A stretch of DNA of 64,000 nt, taken from positions 160,776 to 224,775 of the forward strand of contig NZ_WSTC01000003.1 of the NCBI RefSeq assembly GCF_009789195.1, written 5' to 3'. Source of the stretch: Paenibacillus sp. MMS18-CY102. Its GTDB lineage: Bacteria; Bacillota; Bacilli; Paenibacillales; Paenibacillaceae. Under the pieces are notes generated by a model. That model searched no databases, was not told where the DNA came from, and saw nothing but the letters and a program-made list of their open reading frames with translations. Shown here piece by piece: positions 51,146-60,244 of the stretch; within the stretch, counting starts at the first letter, position 1, and each line of letters starts with the position of its first letter. The position numbers and the translations under genes are program-made.

Positions 51146-52687
51146 TTAATGATTGGCAGCATTAACTCCGTCAGTTCCACTGCTGTCACCATTAACAGCG
51201 CCAGTGTCCGTTACGTTCGTGTTATCGCTTCCGGCCTGATTGTTTCCGCCTGCACCCGCTTCAGTGCCGCTCACACTGCCTCCAGCGTCCTGTCCTGCAG
51301 CAGCGCCTGCGTCCGCATCAGATCCAGCACTTCCTGTGCCTGCCGCGCCATCAGTTGCTTCATCATCCTCTGGCTTAATCACAGGCGTTGAATCTACAGG
51401 CCCTGCTGGAGGCTCCTTGCCCGCCGGGTTCGTATCCTTCGGCTTCGCAAGCGCAGCCTTATCGTCAATTATATCGACTGTGACCTTCACTGGAGCCGTA
51501 TCTGGGCTTAAATAGTTCGGCAGATGGATATCAAGCGTCACCTCATGCTGCCCGACACCGAGCGATTCCAGCCTTGCAACGGCCTGAACGTCGGCTTCTT
51601 TCAAAGCCGTCAGCAGCGTAGGCGCACCGCGAACGGTAACATCGACCAATCCATCCGTTGGGATCAGTACATTCGCTGACATGCCGTCCGCTAAGCCGCT
51701 CAAGGTAACCGGCACACGCTCGATTAAGCGGCTGCTCGTCTGCTCAACGGTTACGTTGACCGACACATTCTTCGGATCTACTGCAGCAACGCCATCAATT
51801 GGCTTGATGTCATAGGTATAAGTGCCCGAGCCTGTCACTTTGTCCAAATCTACCGTTACCCCATCATAAAACTCCAGCTTGTCCAGCTCGTTCTGTGGGC
51901 CGTAGACCGTTACTTGCTCCGTCGATAGCTCAAGCTTAGCAATACTTAAGCCTGCAGGCAGCTCACCTGTAAACCCGATCTGAAGCGGCAATTGCTTGAA
52001 TGGCTTCGTAATCGGCACTTCAACCTCAACAACGCTTGGGCTGACGACCGCATTTTTCAGTTCCTTGCCATCATTGTCATAGACGATAACACGTGCACGC
52101 TTCTCGCTGACCGTTTCTTCCTCACCATTTACATTTACATTTACCGCTACAGCCCCGACTGTCTCCAGCTCGTCCTCTGGCAGTGTAACGTGTACCCGAT
52201 TGTTCGGCTTCACGATTGGCTCTCCAGCCTTATAACCGTTCGCTGGCGCGCCTTCTGTCAGCACCTGGACTTCGAACTCCTTCGTCTGCATCGGTTCGAT
52301 CTGTACGGTTGCTCGGTTAGGCGTCATCTTCACGAGCTCCACGCCACGCGGCAACTCTACTGATAATACCACCTCATGCCGCCCGTTGGGCACTTCAGAT
52401 AAGTTAGCGGATACCACATAATCATCCGGTGACGCCGCAGCTAGACGGGCACGGGAACCGCTTACGACGAGCTTGACTGCACCTGGGTCGATCGAACGCA
52501 GCGCACGCGTTTTCTCATCCAGGCCAATCGTTTTGATCTTTACAGAATCAATGACATGCGATTCGTTCGTTGAAATCGCCGCATTCGGATTCGATTCCGG
52601 ATCAAAATGTACAACCGCCCATAACATCAATGCAATGAGGACGGATAAAATTTTGAGAGCTGTCGGGTGCGTTAACCATTTATCCAT
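51146..52687 (-). CDS. cdaR: YbbR-domain regulator of diadenylate cyclase (CdaR)
   Basis: A 513-residue extracytoplasmic protein anchored by one N-terminal membrane span (ALKILSVLIALMLWAVVHF). Several YbbR repeats follow (for example VVLSVELPRGVELVKMTPNRATVQIEPMQTKEFEVQV and VTVYGPQNELDKLEFYDGVTVDLDKV). The last 100 residues are a low-complexity Gly/Ala/Asp/Ser/Asn tail (GTGSAGSDADAGAAAGQDAG), longer than I remember for Bacillus. CdaR modulates the membrane cyclase CdaA. Its start overlaps the cdaA end by eight bases. Confidence 0.92.
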   Translation of the reverse strand: MDKWLTHPTALKILSVLIALMLWAVVHFDPESNPNAAISTNESHVIDSVKIKTIGLDEKTRALRSIDPGAVKLVVSGSRARLAAASPDDYVVSANLSEVPNGRHEVVLSVELPRGVELVKMTPNRATVQIEPMQTKEFEVQVLTEGAPANGYKAGEPIVKPNNRVHVTLPEDELETVGAVAVNVNVNGEEETVSEKRARVIVYDNDGKELKNAVVSPSVVEVEVPITKPFKQLPLQIGFTGELPAGLSIAKLELSTEQVTVYGPQNELDKLEFYDGVTVDLDKVTGSGTYTYDIKPIDGVAAVDPKNVSVNVTVEQTSSRLIERVPVTLSGLADGMSANVLIPTDGLVDVTVRGAPTLLTALKEADVQAVARLESLGVGQHEVTLDIHLPNYLSPDTAPVKVTVDIIDDKAALAKPKDTNPAGKEPPAGPVDSTPVIKPEDDEATDGAAGTGSAGSDADAGAAAGQDAGGSVSGTEAGAGGNNQAGSDNTNVTDTGAVNGDSSGTDGVNAANH

Positions 52688-53519
52688 TGTTCCCGTCAGC
52701 CCCCTTCCGCCGCCAGAACGAGGTCTTCGCTTTCTCTCCTTGGCTATTCGCAGGCATCAGCTCTTCGAACAGCTTCGAGATTAACGATTCTTCTTTAATG
52801 TCGCGAACGATCATCCCATTCAAACATAGCGACACCTGTCCAGTCTCCTCCGAGACGACAACGGAAATCGCATCGCAGCCTTCGCTAACGCCGATCGCAG
52901 CCCGATGCCGCGTACCGAGCTCCTTGCTGATGAATGGATTTTCCGAGAGCGGCAAATAACATGCGGCAGCCATTATTTGATTCGCGCGAACGATGACAGC
53001 CCCATCATGAAGAGGCGTATTCGGCGTAAAAATATTAATGAGCAGCTCCGCGCTTATCCGCGATTCCATCCCGATGCCCGATTCGATAAACTCATTCACG
53101 CCCGTCGTCCGCTCAAACACGATTAATGCCCCAATTTTGCGTTTGGACATATAGTTCACGGCTTTAATAATCTCTTTGATCCGCTCGTTAATCTGATCCC
53201 GCTCCAGCCCAGTCGACCGCCCGAAAAATTTCCCTCGGCCCAGTTGCTCCAGCGCACGCCTAAGCTCTGGCTGAAAAATGATCAACACGCTTAATACGCC
53301 GAAGGTGAACATTTGGTTCATCAGCCACTTGAGCGTACCCAAATTCAGCCAGGTGCTCAGCGCCCAAGTCGCGACCAGCACCAAGATGCCTTTCAGCAAT
53401 TGAATCGCGCGCGTACCCCGTACGAGTAAAATCAATTTATATATGATGTAACTGACAGCCGCAATATCGATAAGATCTTTAATGCCGTTCTGCCAGCTTA
53501 TGTCGTTAAAATAATTCAT
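52680..53519 (-). CDS. cdaA: Membrane diadenylate cyclase (c-di-AMP synthase)
   Basis: A 279-residue CdaA/DacA. Three N-terminal membrane spans lie within DIAAVSYIIYKLILLV, GILVLVATWALSTW and FTFGVLSVLIIFQPELRRALEQLGRG. The cyclase (DAC) domain follows with NTPLHDGAVIVR (DGA motif) and LGTRHRAAIGVSE (RHR motif). It makes cyclic di-AMP from two ATP, which controls potassium and wall homeostasis. I chose the start MNYFNDISW at 53519 by family length; the frame is open eleven codons further to 53552 without a better binding site. Confidence 0.94.
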   Translation of the reverse strand: MNYFNDISWQNGIKDLIDIAAVSYIIYKLILLVRGTRAIQLLKGILVLVATWALSTWLNLGTLKWLMNQMFTFGVLSVLIIFQPELRRALEQLGRGKFFGRSTGLERDQINERIKEIIKAVNYMSKRKIGALIVFERTTGVNEFIESGIGMESRISAELLINIFTPNTPLHDGAVIVRANQIMAAACYLPLSENPFISKELGTRHRAAIGVSEGCDAISVVVSEETGQVSLCLNGMIVRDIKEESLISKLFEELMPANSQGEKAKTSFWRRKGADGNNG

Positions 53520-53738
53520 CAGTTCGCAGGCCCCCAAGCGACAATTACCCATCTGATGCCTATTTGACGCGAAATTTCAACACAATTTGCCCAAAATGGG
53601 CTCTTTATCTGTTATTTTTATCGGCCTCGCGCCCGTTAGACTGAATACAAGACGGCTATTCTGTAGCCATAACTGTTTTTATAGTCAACCTTATTATTTT
53701 CTAGAAAGGGAAATGTAAATCCTTCTTATGCAAGAAAA

Positions 53739-53769
53739 AAAAGTGCCCACCGTTTATCGGAAGGCACTT
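53739..53769 (-). terminator. Terminator of rsiW
   Basis: AAGTGCC pairs with GGCACTT around a 16-base loop and is followed by eight or more T residues on the minus strand. Confidence 0.8.
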
Positions 53770-53773
53770 ATCA

Positions 53774-54406
53774 TCATTTGGCTATGTCAGAAACCGTCTC
53801 CGTCACTTTGTACCAGAACCAGTCGAGCGCCCGGTCAATCGTTCGGCTCGAGCCTGCAATGTGCGCTGTCGAGGCTAATTGGAGCGAGCCGTCTATGACG
53901 GTCAAATTGCCATCTACGTCGCCCTGCACCTCCGCAATTCCATTCTCAATGGTCAAATCGCCATGGACCTTCGTTCCCGCAGGAACAATGACTTTATCTC
54001 CTTGGATGACGACCGACTGCAGATCTTGGCCTCTCACGATCAACTCTCCGCCCTGATGCCACATCGATAAGAAGCTAGACAGCATAACGAAAAGGAAGAG
54101 TGCCGCGACCGTAGCTGCCGGATGGTTCCTTACCCAGCTAATCCACGGCGACTGCCTGCGCCGCTTCGGCAGGGCAGCCATAATCCGCTCATTCAAGCGT
54201 TCCGACTGCTCTGGTTCGATCGATCCGCGCGCATGCATCGCAGATGACAGCAGCGATTCTGTTCGATCTAGTTGTTCGAATTTCGTTCGACATGATGGAC
54301 ATTCCAACAGATGGGCCTTTAACTCACGAACATCTTGTTGAGGCAATTCGCCGTCCAAATAATCATGCATCCACACGGTGGCGACGTTGCAATTCATGGC
54401 AGCCAT
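53774..54406 (-). CDS. rsiW: Anti-sigma factor RsiW-like
   Basis: About 210 residues. The N-terminal zinc-binding anti-sigma domain is MNCNVATVWMHDYLDGELPQQDVRELKAHLLECPSCRTKFEQL, with the HxxxCxxC zinc motif. Then come a positively charged stretch, one membrane span (AATVAALFLFVMLSSFLSMW) and an outer domain of short repeating beta segments (VHGDLTIENGIAEVQGDVDGNLTVIDGS). It sequesters SigW until cleaved under envelope stress. ATG 54406 follows AAGGGG; an upstream GTG and a downstream ATG (54397) are alternatives. It is cotranscribed with sigW. Confidence 0.88.
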   Translation of the reverse strand: MAAMNCNVATVWMHDYLDGELPQQDVRELKAHLLECPSCRTKFEQLDRTESLLSSAMHARGSIEPEQSERLNERIMAALPKRRRQSPWISWVRNHPAATVAALFLFVMLSSFLSMWHQGGELIVRGQDLQSVVIQGDKVIVPAGTKVHGDLTIENGIAEVQGDVDGNLTVIDGSLQLASTAHIAGSSRTIDRALDWFWYKVTETVSDIAK

Positions 54407-54497
54407 TCCTTTCCCCTTCACGCTTAAACATCAGGTCATTGCTATACAATACGCTCGGACCTGCCAGGACGTTTCAATTCCTGTACACTCCGCTTTT

Positions 54498-55064
54498 TTA
54501 CAGTTTATGCTCTAGCCTTTTACGCAAAAATTCGCGCCCGCGATGCACCCGCGTCTTGATCGTCGTCACCGGCATGTCCAGAACGTCCCCGATTTCCTGC
54601 AGCGACATCTCCTGCAAATACCGAAGAACCATAACCGATTTGTATTTCGCGGGCAACGTTTCAATCGCTTGATGAATAATGCGCTGCGTCTCCGACAGCA
54701 TCGTTTCGCTCTCCGGTGTCCGGTTATCGCTTGGCACCATCGAATAGCCGTCTAACCCCTCATGGTCGGCCGACTCTGCATCTAACGAATAAGTCGGCTT
54801 TCTGCGCCGCAGCCGGTCAATGCACAAATTCGTCGCGATTCGATAAATCCACGTTGAAAATTTGAGTGATTCATCGTAACGCTCCAGATTGCGATAAACG
54901 CGAAGAAACGCATCTTGCACGACGTCCTCCGCTTCTTGGCGGTTATACAGCATGCGGTAGGCCATATGATAGAGCTTATCTTGATACATATCCACGATCT
55001 CGGCGAATGCCTGCTGATCGCCTTTCAGCGCCAGCCTGGCTAACCTCGCTTCTACTGATATCAC
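54498..55064 (-). CDS. sigW: ECF sigma factor SigW
   Basis: A 188-residue ECF-type sigma factor. Region 2 (DMYQDKLYHMAYRMLYNRQEAEDVVQDAFLRVYRNLERYD, then FSTWIYRIATNLCIDRLRRRKP) binds core polymerase and the -10 element. Region 4 (LPAKYKSVMVLRYLQEMSLQEIGDVLDMPVTTIKTRVHRGREFLRKRL) binds the -35 element. The GTG start at 55064 gives the family length (187 in Bacillus); an upstream extension has no similarity. The order with rsiW, cdaA, cdaR, glmM and glmS is that of Bacillus. Controls the response to envelope-active compounds. Confidence 0.92.
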   Translation of the reverse strand: MISVEARLARLALKGDQQAFAEIVDMYQDKLYHMAYRMLYNRQEAEDVVQDAFLRVYRNLERYDESLKFSTWIYRIATNLCIDRLRRRKPTYSLDAESADHEGLDGYSMVPSDNRTPESETMLSETQRIIHQAIETLPAKYKSVMVLRYLQEMSLQEIGDVLDMPVTTIKTRVHRGREFLRKRLEHKL

Positions 55065-55066
55065 CG

Positions 55067-56008
55067 TTATTCCCCCAGACGTGACGATTGCTCCTCCGAT
55101 CGATTGCCGGATCGCCGCTCGGCCACTACGATGCCGCACAAAATGAGTACGATGCCGAACGTCTGCCACATGCTAATCCGTTCCCCTGCTACGAGCCAGG
55201 CGGCGAACGCCGCTACAGGCAACTCCATCGAGCCCAGCATAGAAGCTAAGCTGCTTCCTATTCTTGGAATGCCGATCGTAAATAATACAGTCGGGATAAC
55301 CTGTCCGAGTGTCCCTAACACCAAGCCGATTCCTGCCATCTGCAGCTCACGTGCCCCTGCACCCGCATGCCAACCATATAACAAGACAACGAGCAATAGC
55401 GAAGCTGATGTAATAAAAGCAGACTTCATAACGGGATCACCCGCTACTTCTACCCTGCCCGTTAGCCATAAGAACAAACTATAGGTTATCGCTGACAGAA
55501 GCCCGTACAACGATCCGATGGAATCGAGCCGATCAAGCCCATCACTCGTTACCCCAACTGCTAGCACGGTACCGGCTAGTACAATGGCAATAGCTACCCA
55601 ATGCCATCGATTCGGCCATTTTCGGTTCCAAATGCTGTCTATTAGAATCGTAATCCACGTAAACTGAAAAAGCAAGACGATCGCGAGTGAAGCATCCAAT
55701 CGAGCTAACGCCAAATTGTACAGAATGGTCGTTGCCCCCATGCCAAATATCCCAATTGAGGCTAACTTTATCCACGGGCCCCGAAATGGATTCGACCATG
55801 AACCGCGCCGTGACAACACCATTGTCCATAACAAAATTGCCCCGATTCCTACCTGGTGAACAGTGATTTGCTCGAATGTATACCCGTGATCATAGGTAAG
55901 TTTCACAATGGGCGATAACAATCCGTAGCTCGATGCCCCCAACAACACGAACAGAACCGCTAAGCCGTATCCTGGCGCTTTCAATTGCTTTCCCTCCTCA
56001 AACCGCAC
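55067..56008 (-). CDS. EamA/DMT family transporter
   Basis: A 313-residue protein of about ten membrane spans in two EamA repeats (GLAVLFVLLGASSYGLLSPIVKLTY opening the first; IGSLYGLLSAITYSLFLWLTG opening the second), ending in a short charged tail (ERRSGNRSEEQSSRLGE). These drug/metabolite transporters export amino acids or metabolites; the substrate is unknown. It ends two bases before the SigW start codon, so it could be cotranscribed ahead of sigW. Confidence 0.88.
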   Translation of the reverse strand: MRFEEGKQLKAPGYGLAVLFVLLGASSYGLLSPIVKLTYDHGYTFEQITVHQVGIGAILLWTMVLSRRGSWSNPFRGPWIKLASIGIFGMGATTILYNLALARLDASLAIVLLFQFTWITILIDSIWNRKWPNRWHWVAIAIVLAGTVLAVGVTSDGLDRLDSIGSLYGLLSAITYSLFLWLTGRVEVAGDPVMKSAFITSASLLLVVLLYGWHAGAGARELQMAGIGLVLGTLGQVIPTVLFTIGIPRIGSSLASMLGSMELPVAAFAAWLVAGERISMWQTFGIVLILCGIVVAERRSGNRSEEQSSRLGE

Positions 56009-56102
56009 AAAAGGCCGGGCAGGACGGCTTATCGCCGCCCCTGATCCCGACCTTGCATTCCATTTCTATTGTATGCCGCAACAGCAAGCATGCTGTTAAG
56101 CA

Positions 56103-58892
56103 TTAGCCCGTATTGCGAAGACCAGCTGCAATTCCGTTAATCGTAAGCAGCACTTCACGCAGAAGTTCTGCATCGCTGCTATCATCTGGAATCGAGCGAA
56201 GCTCAGTCAACAGCTGTACTTGCAGGTAGCTGAGCGGATCGACGTACGGATTACGCAGGCGAATCGACTCTTGAATAACCGGTACGTTATCCAAAATTTC
56301 CGATTGTCCCGTAATGTCGAGGATGAGGCGCAGCGTGCGCGCATACTCTTCTTCGATTTGTCCGAAAATACGGTCGCGGATCGTGCCGTCTTTGATCATT
56401 CCCGCATATTCGCGAGCGATGAGCAGGTCTGCTTTTGCTAGCGCCATTTGCAAGTTGTCAATAAGCGAACGGAAGAACGGGAAGCGCGTGTACATGTCAC
56501 GAAGCTTCTGCATGCGCCCGTTGTCGCCTTGTACGAACTGCTCGATTGCATAGCCTGATGCATACCATGCTGGCAGCAAGTAACGGCTTTGCGTCCATGC
56601 GAATACCCATGGAATCGCACGCAGGTCTTCGAACCGGTCGCTGTTTTTCCGTTTCGACGGACGCGAACCGATGTTCAGCTCGCCAACCTCAGCCAGCGGC
56701 GTCGATTCCTTGAAGAACGTCATGAAGTCTGGATCGCGGAAGATCAGATCCTGATACTTGTTGAGCGCCGTCTCGGAGATGGTGCGGGCAATATCGTCCC
56801 AATCCGTTTCAACCTTCGGCATTTGCTCTGGGTATTTCGCCAGGCGTGCTGCCGTGATGAGCGCCCAAGTTGCTTGCTCAAGGCTGCGGTATGCAATATC
56901 ATGCAAGCCGTAACGCGAGGACAATACTTCCCCTTGTTCCGTAATCTTGATGCCGCCGCCAATCGTATGGGGAGGCTGTGCCAAAATGCTGCGGTTCAGC
57001 GGCATGCCGCCGCGTCCAAGCGCGCCGCCACGGCCGTGGAAGAACTTCAGCTTCACGCCGAATTCGCCCGCCGAAGCCGTAATGTCGTTCAACGCTACGC
57101 GCAGCTCCCAGTTTGCCGTAACAACGCCGCCGTCCTTGTTGCTATCGGAATAACCCAACATGATTTCATGGACTTCGCCCATAGCAGAAACAGCTTCACG
57201 GTAAATCGGCAGCTCGAACAGCTTCTTCATAATGCCAGGCGCTGCATGCAAGTCGTCGATTGTCTCGAACAGCGGCACCGATTGCAGCGTGCAACGCACT
57301 GTGCCGTCTGCTTCCTTACGGAACAGGCCGACTTCCTTCGCGAACACCATGACTTCAAGCATGTCACTCGCAGCTTCCGTCATACTGATCAGGTAGCTCG
57401 AAATGCAGTTAATGCCGAATTCCTTTTGCGCACGGTATACCGTCGCATAGACATCCAAGCACTCACGCGTCGATTCCGAATATTCCAAATGCCCGCTCGT
57501 CAATGGGCGCGGATCGTTAAGCAGCTTCGCAAGCAACTCAACCTTCGCATCCTCTTCCAGCGCAGCATAGTTATCTACAATGTGCATCTTCTGCAGCACT
57601 TCAGTCATCGCATTCTCATGCTCTTGGCTGTGTTGGCGAATATCCAGCTTCGACATATGGAAGCCGAATAGTTCCACCTGGCGAACCAACTTGCGAATAT
57701 GCGTATCTGCCGCATAGTCCGCGAAGTGATGGCGCAAGCTGCGGTCGATAATTTTGAGATCCTCAATAAGGCCTTCCGGGTTCTCGTAACGGTTCACAGC
57801 GCCTTCACGCGTGTTCGCCAGCTTTTGCAAAATGTAGCCCACTTTAATGCGATACGGCTCTTGCTCGTTGCGCCAAATGTCCACACAGTTAAGCTCGACG
57901 TTCTCGCGGTCTGCACGGATCGATTCCACCAGCTCAGGCGATACTTCGACGATGTTTGTGCTGAAGCTCAGCAGCCCCATCAGCTCTTGCAGCGCTTCGC
58001 TGTACTTGTCCAATGCCAACGCACGATGCAGCGTCAACGTTTCCCACGTTACCTTAGCTTTAACCGACGGGTTGCCGTCACGGTCGCCGCCAATCCACGA
58101 ACCGAACCGGAGGTACGATGGCACATGCCAGTTCTCATCCGGGTAGTACTTCGCCAAGCAACGCTCCAGCTCTTCGTATACGTTCGGCAGCGCTTCGAAA
58201 AGCGTCTCGTCGAAGAAGAACAAGCCGTTGCGCACTTCGTCGATAACTGTCGGCTTACGGCCGCGAAGCTCATCCGTCTGCCACAGCGTGAACACTTCGT
58301 TCAACAGCTTCTCACGCAGCTTCTCGCGTTCGCGATGCGTCAGCGTAGGATCGTCGAGCTCCATCACGTCGCTTGCGATCCGCTTATGGATGTCCAATAC
58401 TGCACGCCGCGTTGCTTCCGTTGGGTGCGCCGTCATTACAAGCTCCAACGAAATGCCGTTAAGCATATCTTTAACGTCTTCAATCGCGATATTGCGTTCC
58501 TTCAGTACCTTTACGGCATCCTCGATTGATCCTGGTTGAGCACCTTCGCCTGCTGAGCGCTCGTAATCGCGTTTGCGGCGAATACGATGGTTTTGCTCGG
58601 CGATGTTGACGAGTTGGAAATACAACGCGAATGCCCGAATGACCTGGTGGCGAATATCAGGACTTAAGGAAGCGATTGTTGACTTAAACTCATCATACAG
58701 CTCCGGGATGTACTCCGCGCGAAGCGACTTACTCATCTCACGGATTTTCTCGACGATCTCCAGCAGCTCTTCGCCGCCTTGATGGACGAGCACCTCACCC
58801 AAAATGTTGCCTAAGAAACGAACGTCGCGGCGAAGTAAAGAGTTCGCATTTGCTTTGTTCGCTGTCAGGCTCGTTGCAGTCTGTTCCGACAT
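56103..58892 (-). CDS. ppc: Phosphoenolpyruvate carboxylase
   Basis: A 929-residue PEP carboxylase, which forms oxaloacetate from PEP and bicarbonate to refill the TCA cycle. Conserved blocks are LELVMTAHPTEATRRAVLDIH (catalytic His, about 155), SWIGGDRDGNPSVKAKVT, MLGYSDSNKDGGVVTANWEL (about 585), KLKFFHGRGGALGRGGMP (bicarbonate/PEP site, about 620), ITEQGEVLSSRYG and a C-terminus of GIAAGLRNTG. It is complete and monocistronic, preceded by GGAGGAA. An allosteric Asp-binding pattern is expected from the family but not checked. Confidence 0.97.
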   Translation of the reverse strand: MSEQTATSLTANKANANSLLRRDVRFLGNILGEVLVHQGGEELLEIVEKIREMSKSLRAEYIPELYDEFKSTIASLSPDIRHQVIRAFALYFQLVNIAEQNHRIRRKRDYERSAGEGAQPGSIEDAVKVLKERNIAIEDVKDMLNGISLELVMTAHPTEATRRAVLDIHKRIASDVMELDDPTLTHREREKLREKLLNEVFTLWQTDELRGRKPTVIDEVRNGLFFFDETLFEALPNVYEELERCLAKYYPDENWHVPSYLRFGSWIGGDRDGNPSVKAKVTWETLTLHRALALDKYSEALQELMGLLSFSTNIVEVSPELVESIRADRENVELNCVDIWRNEQEPYRIKVGYILQKLANTREGAVNRYENPEGLIEDLKIIDRSLRHHFADYAADTHIRKLVRQVELFGFHMSKLDIRQHSQEHENAMTEVLQKMHIVDNYAALEEDAKVELLAKLLNDPRPLTSGHLEYSESTRECLDVYATVYRAQKEFGINCISSYLISMTEAASDMLEVMVFAKEVGLFRKEADGTVRCTLQSVPLFETIDDLHAAPGIMKKLFELPIYREAVSAMGEVHEIMLGYSDSNKDGGVVTANWELRVALNDITASAGEFGVKLKFFHGRGGALGRGGMPLNRSILAQPPHTIGGGIKITEQGEVLSSRYGLHDIAYRSLEQATWALITAARLAKYPEQMPKVETDWDDIARTISETALNKYQDLIFRDPDFMTFFKESTPLAEVGELNIGSRPSKRKNSDRFEDLRAIPWVFAWTQSRYLLPAWYASGYAIEQFVQGDNGRMQKLRDMYTRFPFFRSLIDNLQMALAKADLLIAREYAGMIKDGTIRDRIFGQIEEEYARTLRLILDITGQSEILDNVPVIQESIRLRNPYVDPLSYLQVQLLTELRSIPDDSSDAELLREVLLTINGIAAGLRNTG

Positions 58893-59271
58893 ACCTGTTC
58901 CTCCTTCAGATCACATCGTTTCTGCCGTTCCCGGCCGGCCGTTCTTACGATGCCATCTTTGTCTGTAAGGTTTTCCATTACATTTTGCACAAACAAAATC
59001 AACCGCGCGGGTTAAACGCTTCATGCCAGGCTACAATCCCATCAATCTTATGGACGTTGCTGCTTCAAGCACACACAGCTGATTTTGCTGTACAAAATGG
59101 TTCGCGACGATACGCCATAAGCGGACGCGCTTCAATACACTTTTCTTATCATACTACAAAACGGTGATGTGTTGAAGTGCTTCCTCGTGAAACTCAACAT
59201 CTGCCAGAATAACAAGAAAGCTCCTCACCAGTGAAGGCAAGGAGCTGATTCGTTCTATCAAAGTAATGAAA
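58893..59271. other. Gap between ppc and tRNA cluster
   Basis: About 380 bp, presumably holding the ppc promoter. I see no gene, RNA or strong repeat. Confidence 0.5.
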
Positions 59272-59348
59272 TGGCGTGCCCTGAGAGATTCGAACTCCCG
59301 ACCTTTTGATTCGTAGTCAAACGCTCTATCCAGCTGAGCTAAGGGCAC
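59272..59348 (-). tRNA. tRNA-Arg (anticodon ACG), copy 1
   Basis: Acceptor GTGCCCT/AGGGCAC; loop TTACGAA; CCA encoded. Identical to the copy at 59799 and followed by the same tRNA-Gly, so the pair is duplicated. Confidence 0.95.
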
Positions 59349-59351
59349 ATA

Positions 59352-59426
59352 TGGAGCGGAAGACGGGAATCGAACCCGCGACCCTCGCCTTGGCAAGGCG
59401 ATGCTCTACCGCTGAGCCACTTCCGC
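59352..59426 (-). tRNA. tRNA-Gly (anticodon GCC), copy 1
   Basis: Acceptor GCGGAAG/CTTCCGC; loop TTGCCAA; CCA encoded. Identical to the copy at 59882. Confidence 0.95.
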
Positions 59427-59591
59427 ATGTATGCCGGTTGCTGAACGTCGTTGTTCTTAAGCAACAGAAATGATTATACACCTTTTCAAACCGCAATGCA
59501 AGTGTTTCTTATTCAGAACTGAATTTAATCGTTCGGCTTACATTCCACTAGGTCTTTTCGCCACTTCCTGACCAAACTTGCCGTAAGAAAC

Positions 59592-59613
59592 AAAAAAACT
59601 CCATATCGGAGTT
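59592..59613 (-). terminator. Terminator after tRNA-Gly(TCC)
   Basis: AAACTCC and GGAGTTT form a short stem followed by seven T residues on the minus strand. It separates the four upstream tRNAs from the second Arg-Gly pair. Confidence 0.75.
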
Positions 59614-59625
59614 TGTGTTAAAAGT

Positions 59626-59699
59626 TGGAGCGGGTGATGGGAATCGAACCCACGCTATCAGCTTGGAAGGCTGAAGTTCTACCATTGAACTACACCCGC
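59626..59699 (-). tRNA. tRNA-Gly (anticodon TCC)
   Basis: Acceptor GCGGGTG/CACCCGC; loop CTTCCAA; CCA encoded. Confidence 0.95.
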
Positions 59700-59710
59700 A
59701 AATAAGGAAA

Positions 59711-59787
59711 TGGTCGGGATGACACGATTCGAACATGCGACCCCCTGGTCCCAAACCAGGTGCTCTACCAAGCTGAGCTACATCCCG
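59711..59787 (-). tRNA. tRNA-Pro (anticodon TGG)
   Basis: Acceptor CGGGATG/CATCCCG; loop TTTGGGA; CCA encoded. A canonical counterpart to the divergent tRNA-Pro at 22755. Confidence 0.95.
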
Positions 59788-59798
59788 TTATGCGTAAA

Positions 59799-59875
59799 TG
59801 GCGTGCCCTGAGAGATTCGAACTCCCGACCTTTTGATTCGTAGTCAAACGCTCTATCCAGCTGAGCTAAGGGCAC
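59799..59875 (-). tRNA. tRNA-Arg (anticodon ACG), copy 2
   Basis: Same sequence as 59272-59348; CCA encoded. Confidence 0.95.
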
Positions 59876-59881
59876 TAATTA

Positions 59882-59956
59882 TGGAGCGGAAGACGGGAAT
59901 CGAACCCGCGACCCTCGCCTTGGCAAGGCGATGCTCTACCGCTGAGCCACTTCCGC
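59882..59956 (-). tRNA. tRNA-Gly (anticodon GCC), copy 2
   Basis: Same sequence as 59352-59426; CCA encoded. First tRNA after the promoter at 59999-60027. Confidence 0.95.
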
Positions 59957-59998
59957 ATGTTGTTTGTCTCTGCCGTTTCATCAGCGGCGACAAGAAAT

Positions 59999-60027
59999 AA
60001 TATAACAGATAAATAAAACGAGTGCAA
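59999..60027 (-). promoter_or_regulatory. SigA-type promoter of the tRNA cluster
   Basis: On the minus strand TTGCAC (60022-60027), a 17-base spacer and TATATT (59999-60004) lie 43 bp before the first tRNA. The region is A+T-rich upstream, as usual for tRNA promoters. Confidence 0.75.
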
Positions 60028-60123
60028 CCCTTTTTGCAAAAAAACTTAAATTCTTTTTTATATCGCTTATTTCCCCTATCCAAGCCGGCTGGTTTCACTG
60101 ACTAAATGATTGATTTCTCCATC

Positions 60124-60177
60124 AAAAAAAGCCGTACGATCCATGCCCTGATTTACACGGCATAGCCCATACGACTT
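60124..60177 (-). terminator. Terminator of the iron-chelate ATPase gene
   Basis: AAGTCGTATGG...CGTACGGCTT with inner ATGCC/GGCAT pairing, followed by seven T residues on the minus strand, about 70 bp past the stop. Confidence 0.75.
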
Positions 60178-60244
60178 ATTGACTAATCAATTAATCCGTT
60201 TAACTAGCCGTCACGCAACTACACATCGGCTGCGGCTGACTGCC

